From Castellaniella sp040276065 (GTDB lineage Bacteria > Pseudomonadota > Gammaproteobacteria > Burkholderiales > Burkholderiaceae_B): 64,000 nt of DNA. Location of the stretch: contig NZ_JBELOI010000001.1 of NCBI RefSeq assembly GCF_040276065.1, forward strand, positions 310,001-374,000. Direction: 5' to 3'. The notes under the pieces are model-generated. The model was not told the DNA's origin. It made no database searches and saw only the letters and a list, made by a program, of their open reading frames with translations. A program made the position numbers and the translations under genes. Positions 9,089 to 17,396 of this stretch are shown piece after piece (position 1 is the stretch's first letter; each line of letters begins with the position of its first letter).

Positions 9089-10284
9089 CCGATCGCCGCT
9101 GCGGGATCGACCTTGAGTGCCATGCGGATGGCGATGATGCTGGCCAGCACACAGATGGCCAGCATCGCGAGAAAGCCCAGGATCGAATCGATCGGCACCA
9201 GCAGCACGTACTTTGGAAACAGGGGCGCGGCGAAGGTCGCCGTGATCTTGCCCACGACGAAGCCGATCACGCCGAGCACCAGGGACTGCTGCAGAATCAT
9301 CCCCGCGATGGTCCGGTTGCGCGTGCCGATGAGCTTGAGTACGGCGATTTCGCGGATCTTGTCCATGGTCAGTGTGTAGATGATGAACGCCACGATGGCC
9401 GCGCTGACGAGCGCCAGGATCACCAGGAACATTCCGATCTGCCGGGCCGAGGCGGCGATCAGCTTGCCGACCAGGATGCCTTCCATTTGCGCGCGGTCGT
9501 ATACCGTGAGTCGTTTCCAGCGCCGGATCGGCTCGGCCACCTCCGCCGCGGTGAACCCCGGGCGGATGCGGACAAGAACAGCGTTGACATAGCCGTTGCC
9601 GGTCTGCGAGGCGAGCACCGCGTCCAGCAGCTCGGGCGCGCCGGGGCGGTTGAAGGCCGGGTCGGCGGTGGTGCGACGGCGCTGCATCAGGATCGCGTCG
9701 TTGTCCTTGAGGAATTGAGCCTCCTGGGCGTCCTTGAGCGGGATGAACACCATCGGATCGCCGTTGGACGAGACCATGCGGCGCGTCAGGCCAACCACGG
9801 TATAGCGGTTGCGGCGGATGGTGAGCACGTCCCCGAGCTGGAAGCCGGCGGCGAGGTCCGCGACCGCCTCATAGTGCCCGCGGGTGATCTGGCGCCCGGC
9901 GACGAGATGTGGCGGCCAGCCCGGGATGCCGGGCCCGCCCATGGTGATGCCTACCACCATCGCCCTGGCGTCCTGGTCGCCCTTGCCGACTTGCATGGTC
10001 AGGTAGGTGATATTGGCCGCCTCCGCCACGCCCGGCATGGCGCGGATGCCGCGCCATAGGTCGTCGGGAATGCTGGAGGATTCGGCGTAGGGGCCCAGGG
10101 TGTCTTTCTGCACGACCCAGAGTACGGCGCCGCTGTTGTCCAGCAGGGCCTTGGCGTCGTCCACCATGCCGCGGTATACCCCGGCCATGGTCAGCGTCAC
10201 GCCGATCAGCAGCCCCAGCCCGATGCCGGTGAAGATGAATTTTCCCCAGGTGTGCAGGATGTCGCGCCCGGCCAGGCTGATCAT
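9085..10284 (-). CDS. ABC transporter permease, FtsX/DevC type
   Basis: A 399-aa inner-membrane protein with the MacB/DevC layout: one membrane segment near residues 14-34, a long periplasmic region to about residue 265, then three hydrophobic segments at the C-terminus (for example ILALVSAAIVAFIIYTL and MILQQSLVLGVIGFVVG). The FtsX-domain motif LTMDKIREIAVLKLIGTRNR lies between the first two of these. It overlaps the adaptor gene upstream and the ATPase gene downstream by 4 bp each. The substrate is not predictable; exporters of this class move lipids, glycolipids or toxic compounds. Confidence 0.9.
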   Translation of the reverse strand: MISLAGRDILHTWGKFIFTGIGLGLLIGVTLTMAGVYRGMVDDAKALLDNSGAVLWVVQKDTLGPYAESSSIPDDLWRGIRAMPGVAEAANITYLTMQVGKGDQDARAMVVGITMGGPGIPGWPPHLVAGRQITRGHYEAVADLAAGFQLGDVLTIRRNRYTVVGLTRRMVSSNGDPMVFIPLKDAQEAQFLKDNDAILMQRRRTTADPAFNRPGAPELLDAVLASQTGNGYVNAVLVRIRPGFTAAEVAEPIRRWKRLTVYDRAQMEGILVGKLIAASARQIGMFLVILALVSAAIVAFIIYTLTMDKIREIAVLKLIGTRNRTIAGMILQQSLVLGVIGFVVGKITATFAAPLFPKYVLLVPIDSILGFLAMLAICVLASIIAIRMALKVDPAAAIG

Positions 10285-11432
10285 GGCGCCACCCCCGGCA
10301 GGCGGTCGACCAGGTGGATGCGGCTGCGTGCGGTGAGCGTCTTTTCGCTATGCACCACGAGCCGGTCGCCCGCGGCGAGGCCGTTTTCCACTTGCAGGCG
10401 GCCATCGAGATCCGAGCGCCCGAGCACGATTGGTGCGAACGCGAGGCCGCCATCGGTGAGTTTCCATACGCCGCGCTGGCCATCGACCGTGCGGATGGCC
10501 GCATTGGGGATCGTGGGTGCCGCGGGCAGCCCGGGCAACTGCACGGTGACCTCGGCCAACTCGCCCACCGGCGGCAGCGGCGAGAGCGGCCCGTCGAAGA
10601 CGATCTTGGCGAGGGTTTCCTCGGTCACGACGTCGGCCTGCGGCTCGATTCGCAGCACGCGGCCCGTCAGAGGCCGGCCCTGGCGCGAGCGCAGCGTGAT
10701 CCGGGTGGGCAGGCCGGCGGCCAGCCCATCGGCGCTGATCTGGTCGAAGCGCGCATCGACCCACAGGCTGGCGGGATCGATGATTTCGATCACTGCCTGG
10801 CCGGCCACCATGGTGGTGCCGGGGTCGGCGTGGCGTGCGATGACGAGGCCGGCGACGGGTGCCACCAGTATGAGGTCGTCGCGCTGGGCGCGCAGGGCTT
10901 GCTGTTCGGCATGCAAGCGGGCGACGTCCTCGCGGGCCGCGGTCAGGGCCGCATCGGCCGCCGCCAACTCCTGTCGCTTGATGGCGGCGCTCTCGGCGCT
11001 GGTGCCGCGCGCGGCGGCGAGCCGTTCGTAGCGATTCATCTGTGTCCGCGCAAAAGCCTGCCCGGCCTGCGCTTGCAGCAAGATGGCCTCGGCACCCTTG
11101 ATCGCCGCCTGTTGCGCCCTGATGCGGTCATCCAGGTCCACCGGGTCCATCGCGCCCAATACCTGGCCCGCCTCGACCGCATCGCCGACGTGCGCGTCCA
11201 GATGCTGGATGCGTCCAGCGTGGGTGGGTCCGATTTTGTACCGATAGCGGGCGCTCACGGTGCCGATGCCGAACAGGGCCGGTGCGATGGATCGCTGTTC
11301 GGCCGTCGTCACGGTCACCGCGCTCGGTGCCAGCGGCCCCGAGCGCAGGGCGACATAGGCGAACAGTGCCAGGAGCGGCGCGACGACGGCGATCAGGGCG
11401 AGCGTGCGGCGCTGGGGGCGGGGAAGTCTCAT
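10281..11432 (-). CDS. HlyD/DevB-type periplasmic adaptor (membrane fusion) protein
   Basis: A 383-aa adaptor predicted to bridge the inner-membrane ABC pump to an outer-membrane channel. A single N-terminal membrane anchor (LALIAVVAPLLALFAYVAL) is followed by a split biotinyl-lipoyl domain (THAGRIQHLDAHVGDAVEAG and the later APVAGLVIARHADPG). An alpha-helical hairpin of about 90 residues lies between the halves. The beta-barrel domain follows. It overlaps both tetR and the permease gene by 4 bp, so all four genes form a tightly coupled operon. Confidence 0.9.
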   Translation of the reverse strand: MRLPRPQRRTLALIAVVAPLLALFAYVALRSGPLAPSAVTVTTAEQRSIAPALFGIGTVSARYRYKIGPTHAGRIQHLDAHVGDAVEAGQVLGAMDPVDLDDRIRAQQAAIKGAEAILLQAQAGQAFARTQMNRYERLAAARGTSAESAAIKRQELAAADAALTAAREDVARLHAEQQALRAQRDDLILVAPVAGLVIARHADPGTTMVAGQAVIEIIDPASLWVDARFDQISADGLAAGLPTRITLRSRQGRPLTGRVLRIEPQADVVTEETLAKIVFDGPLSPLPPVGELAEVTVQLPGLPAAPTIPNAAIRTVDGQRGVWKLTDGGLAFAPIVLGRSDLDGRLQVENGLAAGDRLVVHSEKTLTARSRIHLVDRLPGVAP

Positions 11433-12037
11433 GCGCTGCCTCCGATGCCGCGGCGGTAGATGGCGAAGGCACCCGGGGCGTCGCGGCGGATGCGGTTCAC
11501 GTCGCCCACCAGCATGGACTGCATGACCAACCCCTGGATGGTGCCGATGAACAGAACAGCGGCGGCGTCCGTGTCCAGGGCCGCGTCCAGTTCGCCCTGT
11601 GCCTTGCCGGCCTCGAACAGGCGCCGCAGTCGCTCGCCATAGTGTTGGATCAAGGTCCGCACCGTCTGTTTGAGCAGGGTTTCCCCCGGCCGCTGCAATT
11701 CGCCAAAGAGCATCCTCGGCACGCCGGGGTGCTGGGTGACAAAGTCGATGTGCGCCATGAAGACGGCCTCGAGCGCGACGGCCGGGGAGGCGGCACCTTG
11801 CGCGGCCTTGTCGATCCGGGCGAGCAGGCGTTCCGCCACCCAGGCCATCGCGGCTTCCAGAATGGCGTCCTTGGTGGGGAAGTGCCGGAAGAGCGCCCCC
11901 TGGGTCAGTCCCATGCGTTGCGCGATGGCTGCGGTCGTGATGTCGCCGGGGTTCTGCTCGGCGGCCAGTTCGACCACGGCCTCGACGGTGGCTGCGCGTC
12001 GTTCCTCGGCGGGCAGGTGTTTCGAACGTCCGCTCAT
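11429..12037 (-). CDS. TetR-family transcriptional regulator of the adjacent exporter operon
   Basis: A 202-aa repressor-type protein. The N-terminal helix-turn-helix is in the first 55 residues (TTAAIAQRMGLTQGALFRHF), and the remainder is the helical ligand-binding domain. I chose the ATG at 12037; ATG at 12052 (MGNQAM) is also possible. It is the first gene of the exporter operon and overlaps the HlyD gene by 4 bp. A perfect 14-bp palindrome with a 2-bp centre lies 20 bp upstream, which suggests autorepression relieved by an exported ligand. That regulation is inferred from the layout. Confidence 0.9.
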   Translation of the reverse strand: MSGRSKHLPAEERRAATVEAVVELAAEQNPGDITTAAIAQRMGLTQGALFRHFPTKDAILEAAMAWVAERLLARIDKAAQGAASPAVALEAVFMAHIDFVTQHPGVPRMLFGELQRPGETLLKQTVRTLIQHYGERLRRLFEAGKAQGELDAALDTDAAAVLFIGTIQGLVMQSMLVGDVNRIRRDAPGAFAIYRRGIGGSA

Positions 12038-12057
12038 TGCCTGATTTCCCATAAGTG

Positions 12058-12071
12058 AGTAATTGATTACT
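12058..12071. promoter_or_regulatory. Putative TetR operator palindrome
   Basis: The sequence AGTAAT-TG-ATTACT is a perfect inverted repeat of 6-bp arms around a 2-bp centre, within an AT-rich patch in otherwise GC-rich DNA. It lies immediately upstream of the tetR start, where a repressor would block the operon promoter. Binding by the adjacent TetR protein is inferred. Confidence 0.6.
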
Positions 12072-12222
12072 ATCTTATCATGAATGAGCTGAACGGCAAG
12101 AGGTGAACCGGTCCGGTGGGCCCGGGCCAGACGTCCGGCGCGCAACGATGCCGCGATGTCGCGCGGCTTGCTGGGCTATGATGAGAACAGCCCGCCTCCG
12201 GGGTAGACTGGCCCCCCGGACA

Positions 12223-12254
12223 CCCGGGTAAAATACCCGGGCTTTGCGTTTTTT
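12223..12254 (+). promoter_or_regulatory. Terminator-like hairpin in the eno upstream region
   Basis: CCCGGGTA-AAA-TACCCGGG forms a perfect 8-bp stem and is followed by CTTTGCG and six T residues, the form of an intrinsic terminator on the + strand. It sits only about 37 bp before eno. No plus-strand gene ends nearby, because the genes to the left are on the minus strand. It could therefore stop stray transcription, act as an attenuator, or coincide with a promoter: TAAAAT at 12229-12234 resembles a -10 box. Confidence 0.5.
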
Positions 12255-12290
12255 CACGCAACCCCTCAACACAGGCAGGATAGTCAGATT

Positions 12291-13577
12291 ATGAGTGCAA
12301 TCGTAGATATCATCGGACGCGAAATCCTGGATTCACGCGGCAACCCCACTGTAGAGTGCGACGTGCTGCTCGAGTCCGGTGCGATGGGCCGGGCGGCCGT
12401 TCCCTCGGGCGCCTCCACCGGGTCGCGCGAGGCAATCGAACTGCGCGACGGCGATGCGGCCCGCTACCTGGGCAAAGGCGTCCTGCGGGCGGTCGAGCAC
12501 GTCAACACCGAGATTTCCGACGCGCTCATGGGCCTGGACGCCCAGGAGCAGACCTTCATCGACCGTACCTTGATCGACCTGGACGGCACCGACTCGAAAA
12601 GCCGCCTGGGCGCCAATGCGATCCTGGCGGCGAGCATGGCCGTGGCGCGCGCGGCGGCTGACGACGCGGGGCTGTCGCTGTATCGCTATTTTGGCGGCAG
12701 CGGCCCGATGCAGATGCCCGTGCCGATGATGAACGTCATCAACGGGGGGGCGCACGCCAACAATACCCTCGACATGCAAGAGTTCATGATCCTGCCGGTG
12801 GGTGCCGCGAGTTTTCGCGAGGCGCTGCGCATGGGTGCCGAGGTCTTCCACGCGCTCAAGAAAATCATCGGCCAGCAGGGCATGTCGACCGCCGTGGGCG
12901 ATGAGGGCGGCTTCGCGCCCAATGTGGCCAATCACGAGGCGGCCATCGAGCTCATCCTGAAGGCCATCGACGCGGCCGGCTACGAGGCTGGCTCGCAGAT
13001 CGTGCTGGGCCTGGATTGCGCCAGCTCCGAATTCTATCGCGACGGCAAGTACCATCTGGCGGGCGAGGGCGGCATCGCGCTCGGCTCCCAGGACTTTGCC
13101 AACCTGCTCGCCTCCTGGTGCGACAAGTACCCGATCATCTCGATCGAGGACGGCATGGCCGAGGACGACTGGGACGGCTGGCGCATCCTGACCGAGCAGC
13201 TCGGACGCAAGGTACAGCTCGTGGGCGATGACCTGTTCGTCACCAATACCCGGATCCTCAAGGAAGGCATCGACCGGGGGATCGCCAATTCCATCCTCAT
13301 CAAAATCAATCAGATCGGGACCCTGACCGAGACCTTTGCGGCGATCGAGATGGCCAAGCGCGCCGGCTACACGGCGGTCATTTCGCACCGTTCGGGCGAG
13401 ACCGAGGATTCCACCATCGCCGATATCGCGGTGGCGACCAACGCCATGCAGATCAAGACCGGTTCGCTGTCGCGCTCGGACCGCATGGCAAAGTACAACC
13501 AGTTGTTGCGCATCGAGGAAGAGCTGGCCGAGGTGGCCGCTTATCCCGGGCGCGACGCTTTCTATAACCTGCGCTGA
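12291..13577 (+). CDS. eno: Enolase
   Basis: Glycolytic enzyme that interconverts 2-phosphoglycerate and phosphoenolpyruvate, and a usual partner of the RNA degradosome. It is 428 aa, full length. Signatures include the N-terminal EILDSRGNPTVE, the DEGGFAPN loop, and ILIKINQIGTLTET with the catalytic lysine in the C-terminal barrel. An AGGCAGGATAG ribosome site precedes the ATG. ftsB follows 18 bp later, an order conserved in many proteobacteria. In related genomes eno usually sits close to kdsA; here the exporter operon separates them. Confidence 0.98.
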   Translation: MSAIVDIIGREILDSRGNPTVECDVLLESGAMGRAAVPSGASTGSREAIELRDGDAARYLGKGVLRAVEHVNTEISDALMGLDAQEQTFIDRTLIDLDGTDSKSRLGANAILAASMAVARAAADDAGLSLYRYFGGSGPMQMPVPMMNVINGGAHANNTLDMQEFMILPVGAASFREALRMGAEVFHALKKIIGQQGMSTAVGDEGGFAPNVANHEAAIELILKAIDAAGYEAGSQIVLGLDCASSEFYRDGKYHLAGEGGIALGSQDFANLLASWCDKYPIISIEDGMAEDDWDGWRILTEQLGRKVQLVGDDLFVTNTRILKEGIDRGIANSILIKINQIGTLTETFAAIEMAKRAGYTAVISHRSGETEDSTIADIAVATNAMQIKTGSLSRSDRMAKYNQLLRIEEELAEVAAYPGRDAFYNLR

Positions 13578-13595
13578 TCCCGCGAGGATCCGGGC

Positions 13596-13880
13596 ATGCG
13601 CTTGCTGGTCCTCGTCCTGGCCGCCCTCACGGTGGCTGCCCAGTATCCGCTGTGGTGGGGCAAGGGCGGCTGGATGCGGGTCCACGAGCTGCAAAAGCAG
13701 GTCGCGGCCCAGCAGGAAAACACGCAGGCGCTCGCCGCCCGGAACAATGCCCTGCAGGCCGAGGTCCAGGATCTGAAATCCGGCACCTCGGCCATCGAAG
13801 AGCGCGCGCGCGGCGAGTTGGGCATGATTCGCGAAGGCGAATACTTTGTCCAGATCCTGCCGGCCGGACCGAAACCCTGA
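13596..13880 (+). CDS. ftsB: Cell division protein FtsB
   Basis: A small bitopic membrane protein (94 aa) that works with FtsL and FtsQ to activate septal peptidoglycan synthesis. It has an N-terminal membrane segment (LLVLVLAALTVAAQYPLWWG) followed by a periplasmic coiled coil (LQKQVAAQQENTQALAARN). The C-terminal part, IEERARGELGMIREGEYFVQI, matches the family signature. It is the second gene of an eno-ftsB pair. Confidence 0.93.
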   Translation: MRLLVLVLAALTVAAQYPLWWGKGGWMRVHELQKQVAAQQENTQALAARNNALQAEVQDLKSGTSAIEERARGELGMIREGEYFVQILPAGPKP

Positions 13881-13896
13881 GAACCCTCGATCCCCC

Positions 13897-14880
13897 TTAG
13901 GTTGAGGGCGGATCGCAGGTGAGGCCCTCGCCGGGTGGCGCTCCGTCCGCGTCTTTGGCCGCGGACGGCGGCTGATCGCCGGCACCGGCTTTTTTGTCCG
14001 CCGGCGTGCCGCTATCGAGGCTATCCGCGCCGGTCGCCGGCGCGAGGCCGGGCCCTGGCACACCGGGCACCGGCCCGGCTTCGTTGTGGATGGGAAGACA
14101 GGCCGGCGCCCCGGCCCGGCAGCCGGAGGCGTGCGCGGCCCCAGTCGGCGCCGACCCCTCATGCACGACGCGGCCGTCGGCGAGATCCGGCCAGCGCGCG
14201 GGGTGCGAGTGCATGGCCAGCATCGTGCTGCGCATGATCGGCAGCAGGCCTTGCGCCAGCACCCGCTGGCGGTAGTCCGATGGCGCGGACGGCCGCGCCA
14301 TCAGTCGCAGCACGGCGGCAACGCCCGGCAGCAGCGGGCGGTGAGGCCAGGTCAGCTCGAGCGCGAGCGTGTTGGCCTCGAAGATCGTGTCCCCCGACGT
14401 GGGCCCACGGCCTTCGGGCCAGCCTTTTGCGCGATCGCGCCGGTATTGCTCGTCCTGGCGGTCGTTGCGGATGGTGGCCAGCCTCGCCGGCGCGCCGCGC
14501 GCGCCCAGGTCTGCGTCCGCGTGATCCAGGAAGGCGGCCCGCGCCGGCCGGACGATGCGGATTCTCCAGGGCAGCCCATCCAGTGCGTGGCGCCGCCATG
14601 CCAGGGCGGCCTCCAACTGTGGAGGCTGTGGGTGGAGAATGCGCAGCGCCCGTTCGAAGGCCTGCGCCAGCGCGGCGGGCTCGGCCTGACGCGTGATGGC
14701 CGCGCGGCCCGCCTCGACCAGCGCGAAGCCGAGGGACTGCCTGAGAAACAGCCAATGGGCGGTTTCGATCCCGCCCGCGCCCAGCAGCAGGACAGGCAGG
14801 GCGGTGAGCAGGAATCCCGCCATGCCCGCGCCGCGCTGGCGGGCCGTGGCGGCGCGGGACGGGACGATATGGGTGCGCAT
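13897..14880 (-). CDS. TadE-like pilus-assembly-type protein, divergent
   Basis: A 327-aa protein with one N-terminal hydrophobic segment (GMAGFLLTALPVLLLGAGGI) following a short basic leader with ARQRG. This resembles TadE/TadG pseudopilins, but the usual Glu at +5 after the cleavage site is not obvious. The middle is rich in Arg, Ala and Trp. The last 80 residues are a Pro/Gly/Ala-rich, probably disordered tail. No other tad/flp gene is in the window. I chose the ATG at 14880 because the longer frame runs towards hslO. Family assignment is tentative; a secreted or membrane-anchored protein is the safer statement. Confidence 0.6.
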   Translation of the reverse strand: MRTHIVPSRAATARQRGAGMAGFLLTALPVLLLGAGGIETAHWLFLRQSLGFALVEAGRAAITRQAEPAALAQAFERALRILHPQPPQLEAALAWRRHALDGLPWRIRIVRPARAAFLDHADADLGARGAPARLATIRNDRQDEQYRRDRAKGWPEGRGPTSGDTIFEANTLALELTWPHRPLLPGVAAVLRLMARPSAPSDYRQRVLAQGLLPIMRSTMLAMHSHPARWPDLADGRVVHEGSAPTGAAHASGCRAGAPACLPIHNEAGPVPGVPGPGLAPATGADSLDSGTPADKKAGAGDQPPSAAKDADGAPPGEGLTCDPPST

Positions 14881-14989
14881 GTCCTGGCGGTCTCGGATGG
14901 CCTCGATGGCCCGCCAGTGTCCGTGACCGCCGAACGCCTGTCGATTGTGGAAACCGCGCGGACCGCCGTGCGCGGCCCCAGCGCCCGCG

Positions 14990-15907
14990 CTAATGCAGGG
15001 TGCGGCCCGGTTCCTGGGGGATCTGAGGGCTGTCGGTGAACAGCATGGCGCAGTCCACCGCATCGAAGGCATAGGGCTTGCCGCAGAAATTGCAGGCAAT
15101 CTGGACCTGCTCCTGTTCGCGCAGGATGCTGTCGATCTCGGCGCGCCCCAGGGAGCGGAGCATGTTGGCGACGCGCTCGCGCGAGCACGGGCAGTGCCAG
15201 CGGACCGACCGGGGCTCGAACATGCGCAGGTCGTCCTGCCAGAACAGCCGGTGGATGAGGGTCTCGGTGTCTTCGGCCAGGAGCTCGGCTGCTTGCAGGG
15301 TCTCGGCCAGGGCGACGAACCGCTCCCAGCTCGGCTCGGCGCCCGGTTCGGCGGCCTGGCCTCCGGTCTCGGGCATGCGCTGCAGCAGGAAGCCCGCGCA
15401 ATGCCGCTCGTCGGCCGCCAGCCACATGCGTGTGTCGAGCTGCTCGGAGTTGCGCATGTAGTGCTCGAGCGCCTCGGCCACCGTTTCGCCCTCCAGGGGC
15501 ACGATGCCCTGGTAGGCCGGCGTGCCGGCGGCGCGTTCGGCCGGATCGAGCATCACCATGAAGCGGCCCTGGCCGTCCGCATTGAGGAGGGTCTGCAGCG
15601 TGCCGTCGGCGGGAATGTCGGCACCCTCGCGCACGTGGGCGGTCGCACGCAGGCCCAGATCGGCGGTGCATTCCACCACGATCAGGCGCGCGGGGCCGTT
15701 GCCCTGCAGTTGCAGGACGATCGAGCCGTTGAATTTGATGTTGCTCGCCAGCAGGACCGCGGCCGCCGCGAGCTCGCCCAAGAGACCACGGAGCACGGGC
15801 GGGAGGTCCTGGTGCGCCAGGCCGGTGCGCCAGGCGTCCTCCAGGCGCACCGCCTGGACACGGGTTCCGTGGTCGAGGGCGAGGTATTTGTGCAAGGTGT
15901 CGCTCAT
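14990..15907 (-). CDS. hslO: Redox-regulated chaperonin Hsp33
   Basis: A cytosolic holdase switched on by oxidative stress. The C-terminal zinc switch is intact: WHCPCSRERV gives C-X-C and CNFCGKPY gives C-X2-C. At 305 aa the length is typical. The start at MSDTLHKYLA overlaps the stop of the RDD gene by 4 bp (ATGA), so the two are coupled. Oxidation of the four cysteines and zinc loss would unfold the linker and expose the client site, as known for the family. Confidence 0.95.
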   Translation of the reverse strand: MSDTLHKYLALDHGTRVQAVRLEDAWRTGLAHQDLPPVLRGLLGELAAAAVLLASNIKFNGSIVLQLQGNGPARLIVVECTADLGLRATAHVREGADIPADGTLQTLLNADGQGRFMVMLDPAERAAGTPAYQGIVPLEGETVAEALEHYMRNSEQLDTRMWLAADERHCAGFLLQRMPETGGQAAEPGAEPSWERFVALAETLQAAELLAEDTETLIHRLFWQDDLRMFEPRSVRWHCPCSRERVANMLRSLGRAEIDSILREQEQVQIACNFCGKPYAFDAVDCAMLFTDSPQIPQEPGRTLH

Positions 15908-16422
15908 GGTTGCGCCGTCGCTTTGAGATCGACCAGCCTGGTGCCCAGCAGGCGATCGTGCAGGAACTGTCCCTGGGGGTCGAACCAGGTCCAGATGAAA
16001 ATCGAGAAGGGCGCCGCCACGATCAGCAGGTCCATCGAGGCGTAGCCCGTGGCGGCCGACAGGCGGCTGACGAGCCAGGCGGCCAGCAGCGGCAGCGGCC
16101 ACATCAGCAGGTAGCGCAGCAGCATCCTCGAGAGAGGCACCGGTGCCCGATCCTGTCCGATCAGGCGGATGTCCCAGGTCTTCATGGGCAGGGTCTGGCC
16201 GCCGTGGCGCCAGCACAGAATGAAGTACAGGCCGATCGCCAGGAAGGCGACACCCTGGCGCGCATGGCGCAGCGTCAGGGCCTCGCGGCTCTGGGTCAGA
16301 GTGTCGAGCAGATAGGATGCGAGAAACAGAACGCCAAAAAGCAGGACGCCCTCATACATCATGCAGGCAAAGCGCCGCAGGCGGCTGGGGACGGGCGGGG
16401 TGGGCGACGGGCTGGCGGGCAT
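15904..16422 (-). CDS. RDD family membrane protein
   Basis: A 172-aa polytopic protein with the RDD-domain pattern: an N-terminal R-x-F region (RRFACMMYEGVLLFGVLFLAS) and three or four hydrophobic segments. The D of the motif lies in the late loop before YASMDLLIVAAPF. The function of RDD proteins is poorly known; transport has been proposed for some. It overlaps hslO by 4 bp, which suggests a shared envelope- or redox-stress setting, but that is only an inference from coupling. Confidence 0.8.
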   Translation of the reverse strand: MPASPSPTPPVPSRLRRFACMMYEGVLLFGVLFLASYLLDTLTQSREALTLRHARQGVAFLAIGLYFILCWRHGGQTLPMKTWDIRLIGQDRAPVPLSRMLLRYLLMWPLPLLAAWLVSRLSAATGYASMDLLIVAAPFSIFIWTWFDPQGQFLHDRLLGTRLVDLKATAQP

Positions 16423-16502
16423 GGTGCAAAAGAGTATCGGTAAAACCCCCTATTATCCTGCAAAAACGTGGCAGGCAAGGCCCGCCGGCGCAGAGAGGCG
16501 CG

Positions 16503-17396
16503 TCATGCCAGCTCCAGCGCGTCCAGCAGTTCGCCGAGCCGCCGGCGCGCGGCGCCGTCCACGGCCTGGAGCGGCAGCGGCAGGCAGGGCCGCTGCGTCA
16601 GGCCGCGCAGCTCGGCCGCCGCCGCCATGACGCGCAGGCCGCCGCCATGCTCGCCACACAGCGTCCACAGCGGCTCGAGGCGTTCGGAAAGCCGTGCGGC
16701 TTCCTCGGCGTGGCCCGCCCGGGCCGCTCGGGTGAGCGCCAGCGACACCTTGGGGAACAGGCCGCCGATGACCGAGTACCAGGCGTCGCAGCCGGCATTG
16801 AGGCCGGTCGCGGCAAGGGCATCGCGGCTGACCCCGATGGTGACATGCGAGGGAATCAGGGCGCGCAGGCGCTCGACGCGCGCCTTGGCGGCCTTGGGCT
16901 CGGCCGGCACGCCGGGAATCTTGATCGAACCCACCCGGGGGAGCTGGGCGATACGGCCATGCAGTTCGTCGCTGAACTCGAAGCGCGTGGTGCCGGGGTT
17001 GTCGTACACGCACAGCGGCACCGACAGTTCGCGCGTGACGGTCTCGTAAAGCCCGAAGACCTCGTCCTGCGTCAGCCGCTGGTATGACACGGGCGCGAGC
17101 AGCACGCCGCCGGCCCCGGCCTTTTGCGCATCCTCGGCCAGGGCCAGCACGTCACGGGTGCGCAGAGAGTCGATGCCGATGATGACCGGCACGCCGCTCG
17201 CATGCTGGATGGCCAGCCGTGCCACCCGCGCCCGTTCGGCGCGCGTGAAGTAGACGTAGCTGCCGGTGGAGCCGAGCGCGCAGATGGAGTCGACACCCGC
17301 GGCGGCCAGCCGCTGGACCAGTGTCGCGAAGGCGGTTTCATCGATGCCGTCCTCGCTGGTGGGGGTCAGGGGGAATGCGCTGAGGCCGGAGAACAT
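16503..17396 (-). CDS. Dihydrodipicolinate synthase/N-acetylneuraminate lyase (DapA) family aldolase
   Basis: A 297-aa TIM-barrel, class I (Schiff-base) aldolase. The catalytic lysine lies in VGSIKIPG, the conserved tyrosine in VYDNPGTT, and the substrate loop in GSTGSYVY. The GSTGS reading in place of the usual GTTGE of true DapA suggests a different keto-acid substrate. The start at MFSGLSAFPLTP is conserved; the open frame extends upstream. It is divergent from kdpA. I cannot assign the substrate, so lysine biosynthesis should not be assumed. Confidence 0.85.
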   Translation of the reverse strand: MFSGLSAFPLTPTSEDGIDETAFATLVQRLAAAGVDSICALGSTGSYVYFTRAERARVARLAIQHASGVPVIIGIDSLRTRDVLALAEDAQKAGAGGVLLAPVSYQRLTQDEVFGLYETVTRELSVPLCVYDNPGTTRFEFSDELHGRIAQLPRVGSIKIPGVPAEPKAAKARVERLRALIPSHVTIGVSRDALAATGLNAGCDAWYSVIGGLFPKVSLALTRAARAGHAEEAARLSERLEPLWTLCGEHGGGLRVMAAAAELRGLTQRPCLPLPLQAVDGAARRRLGELLDALELA

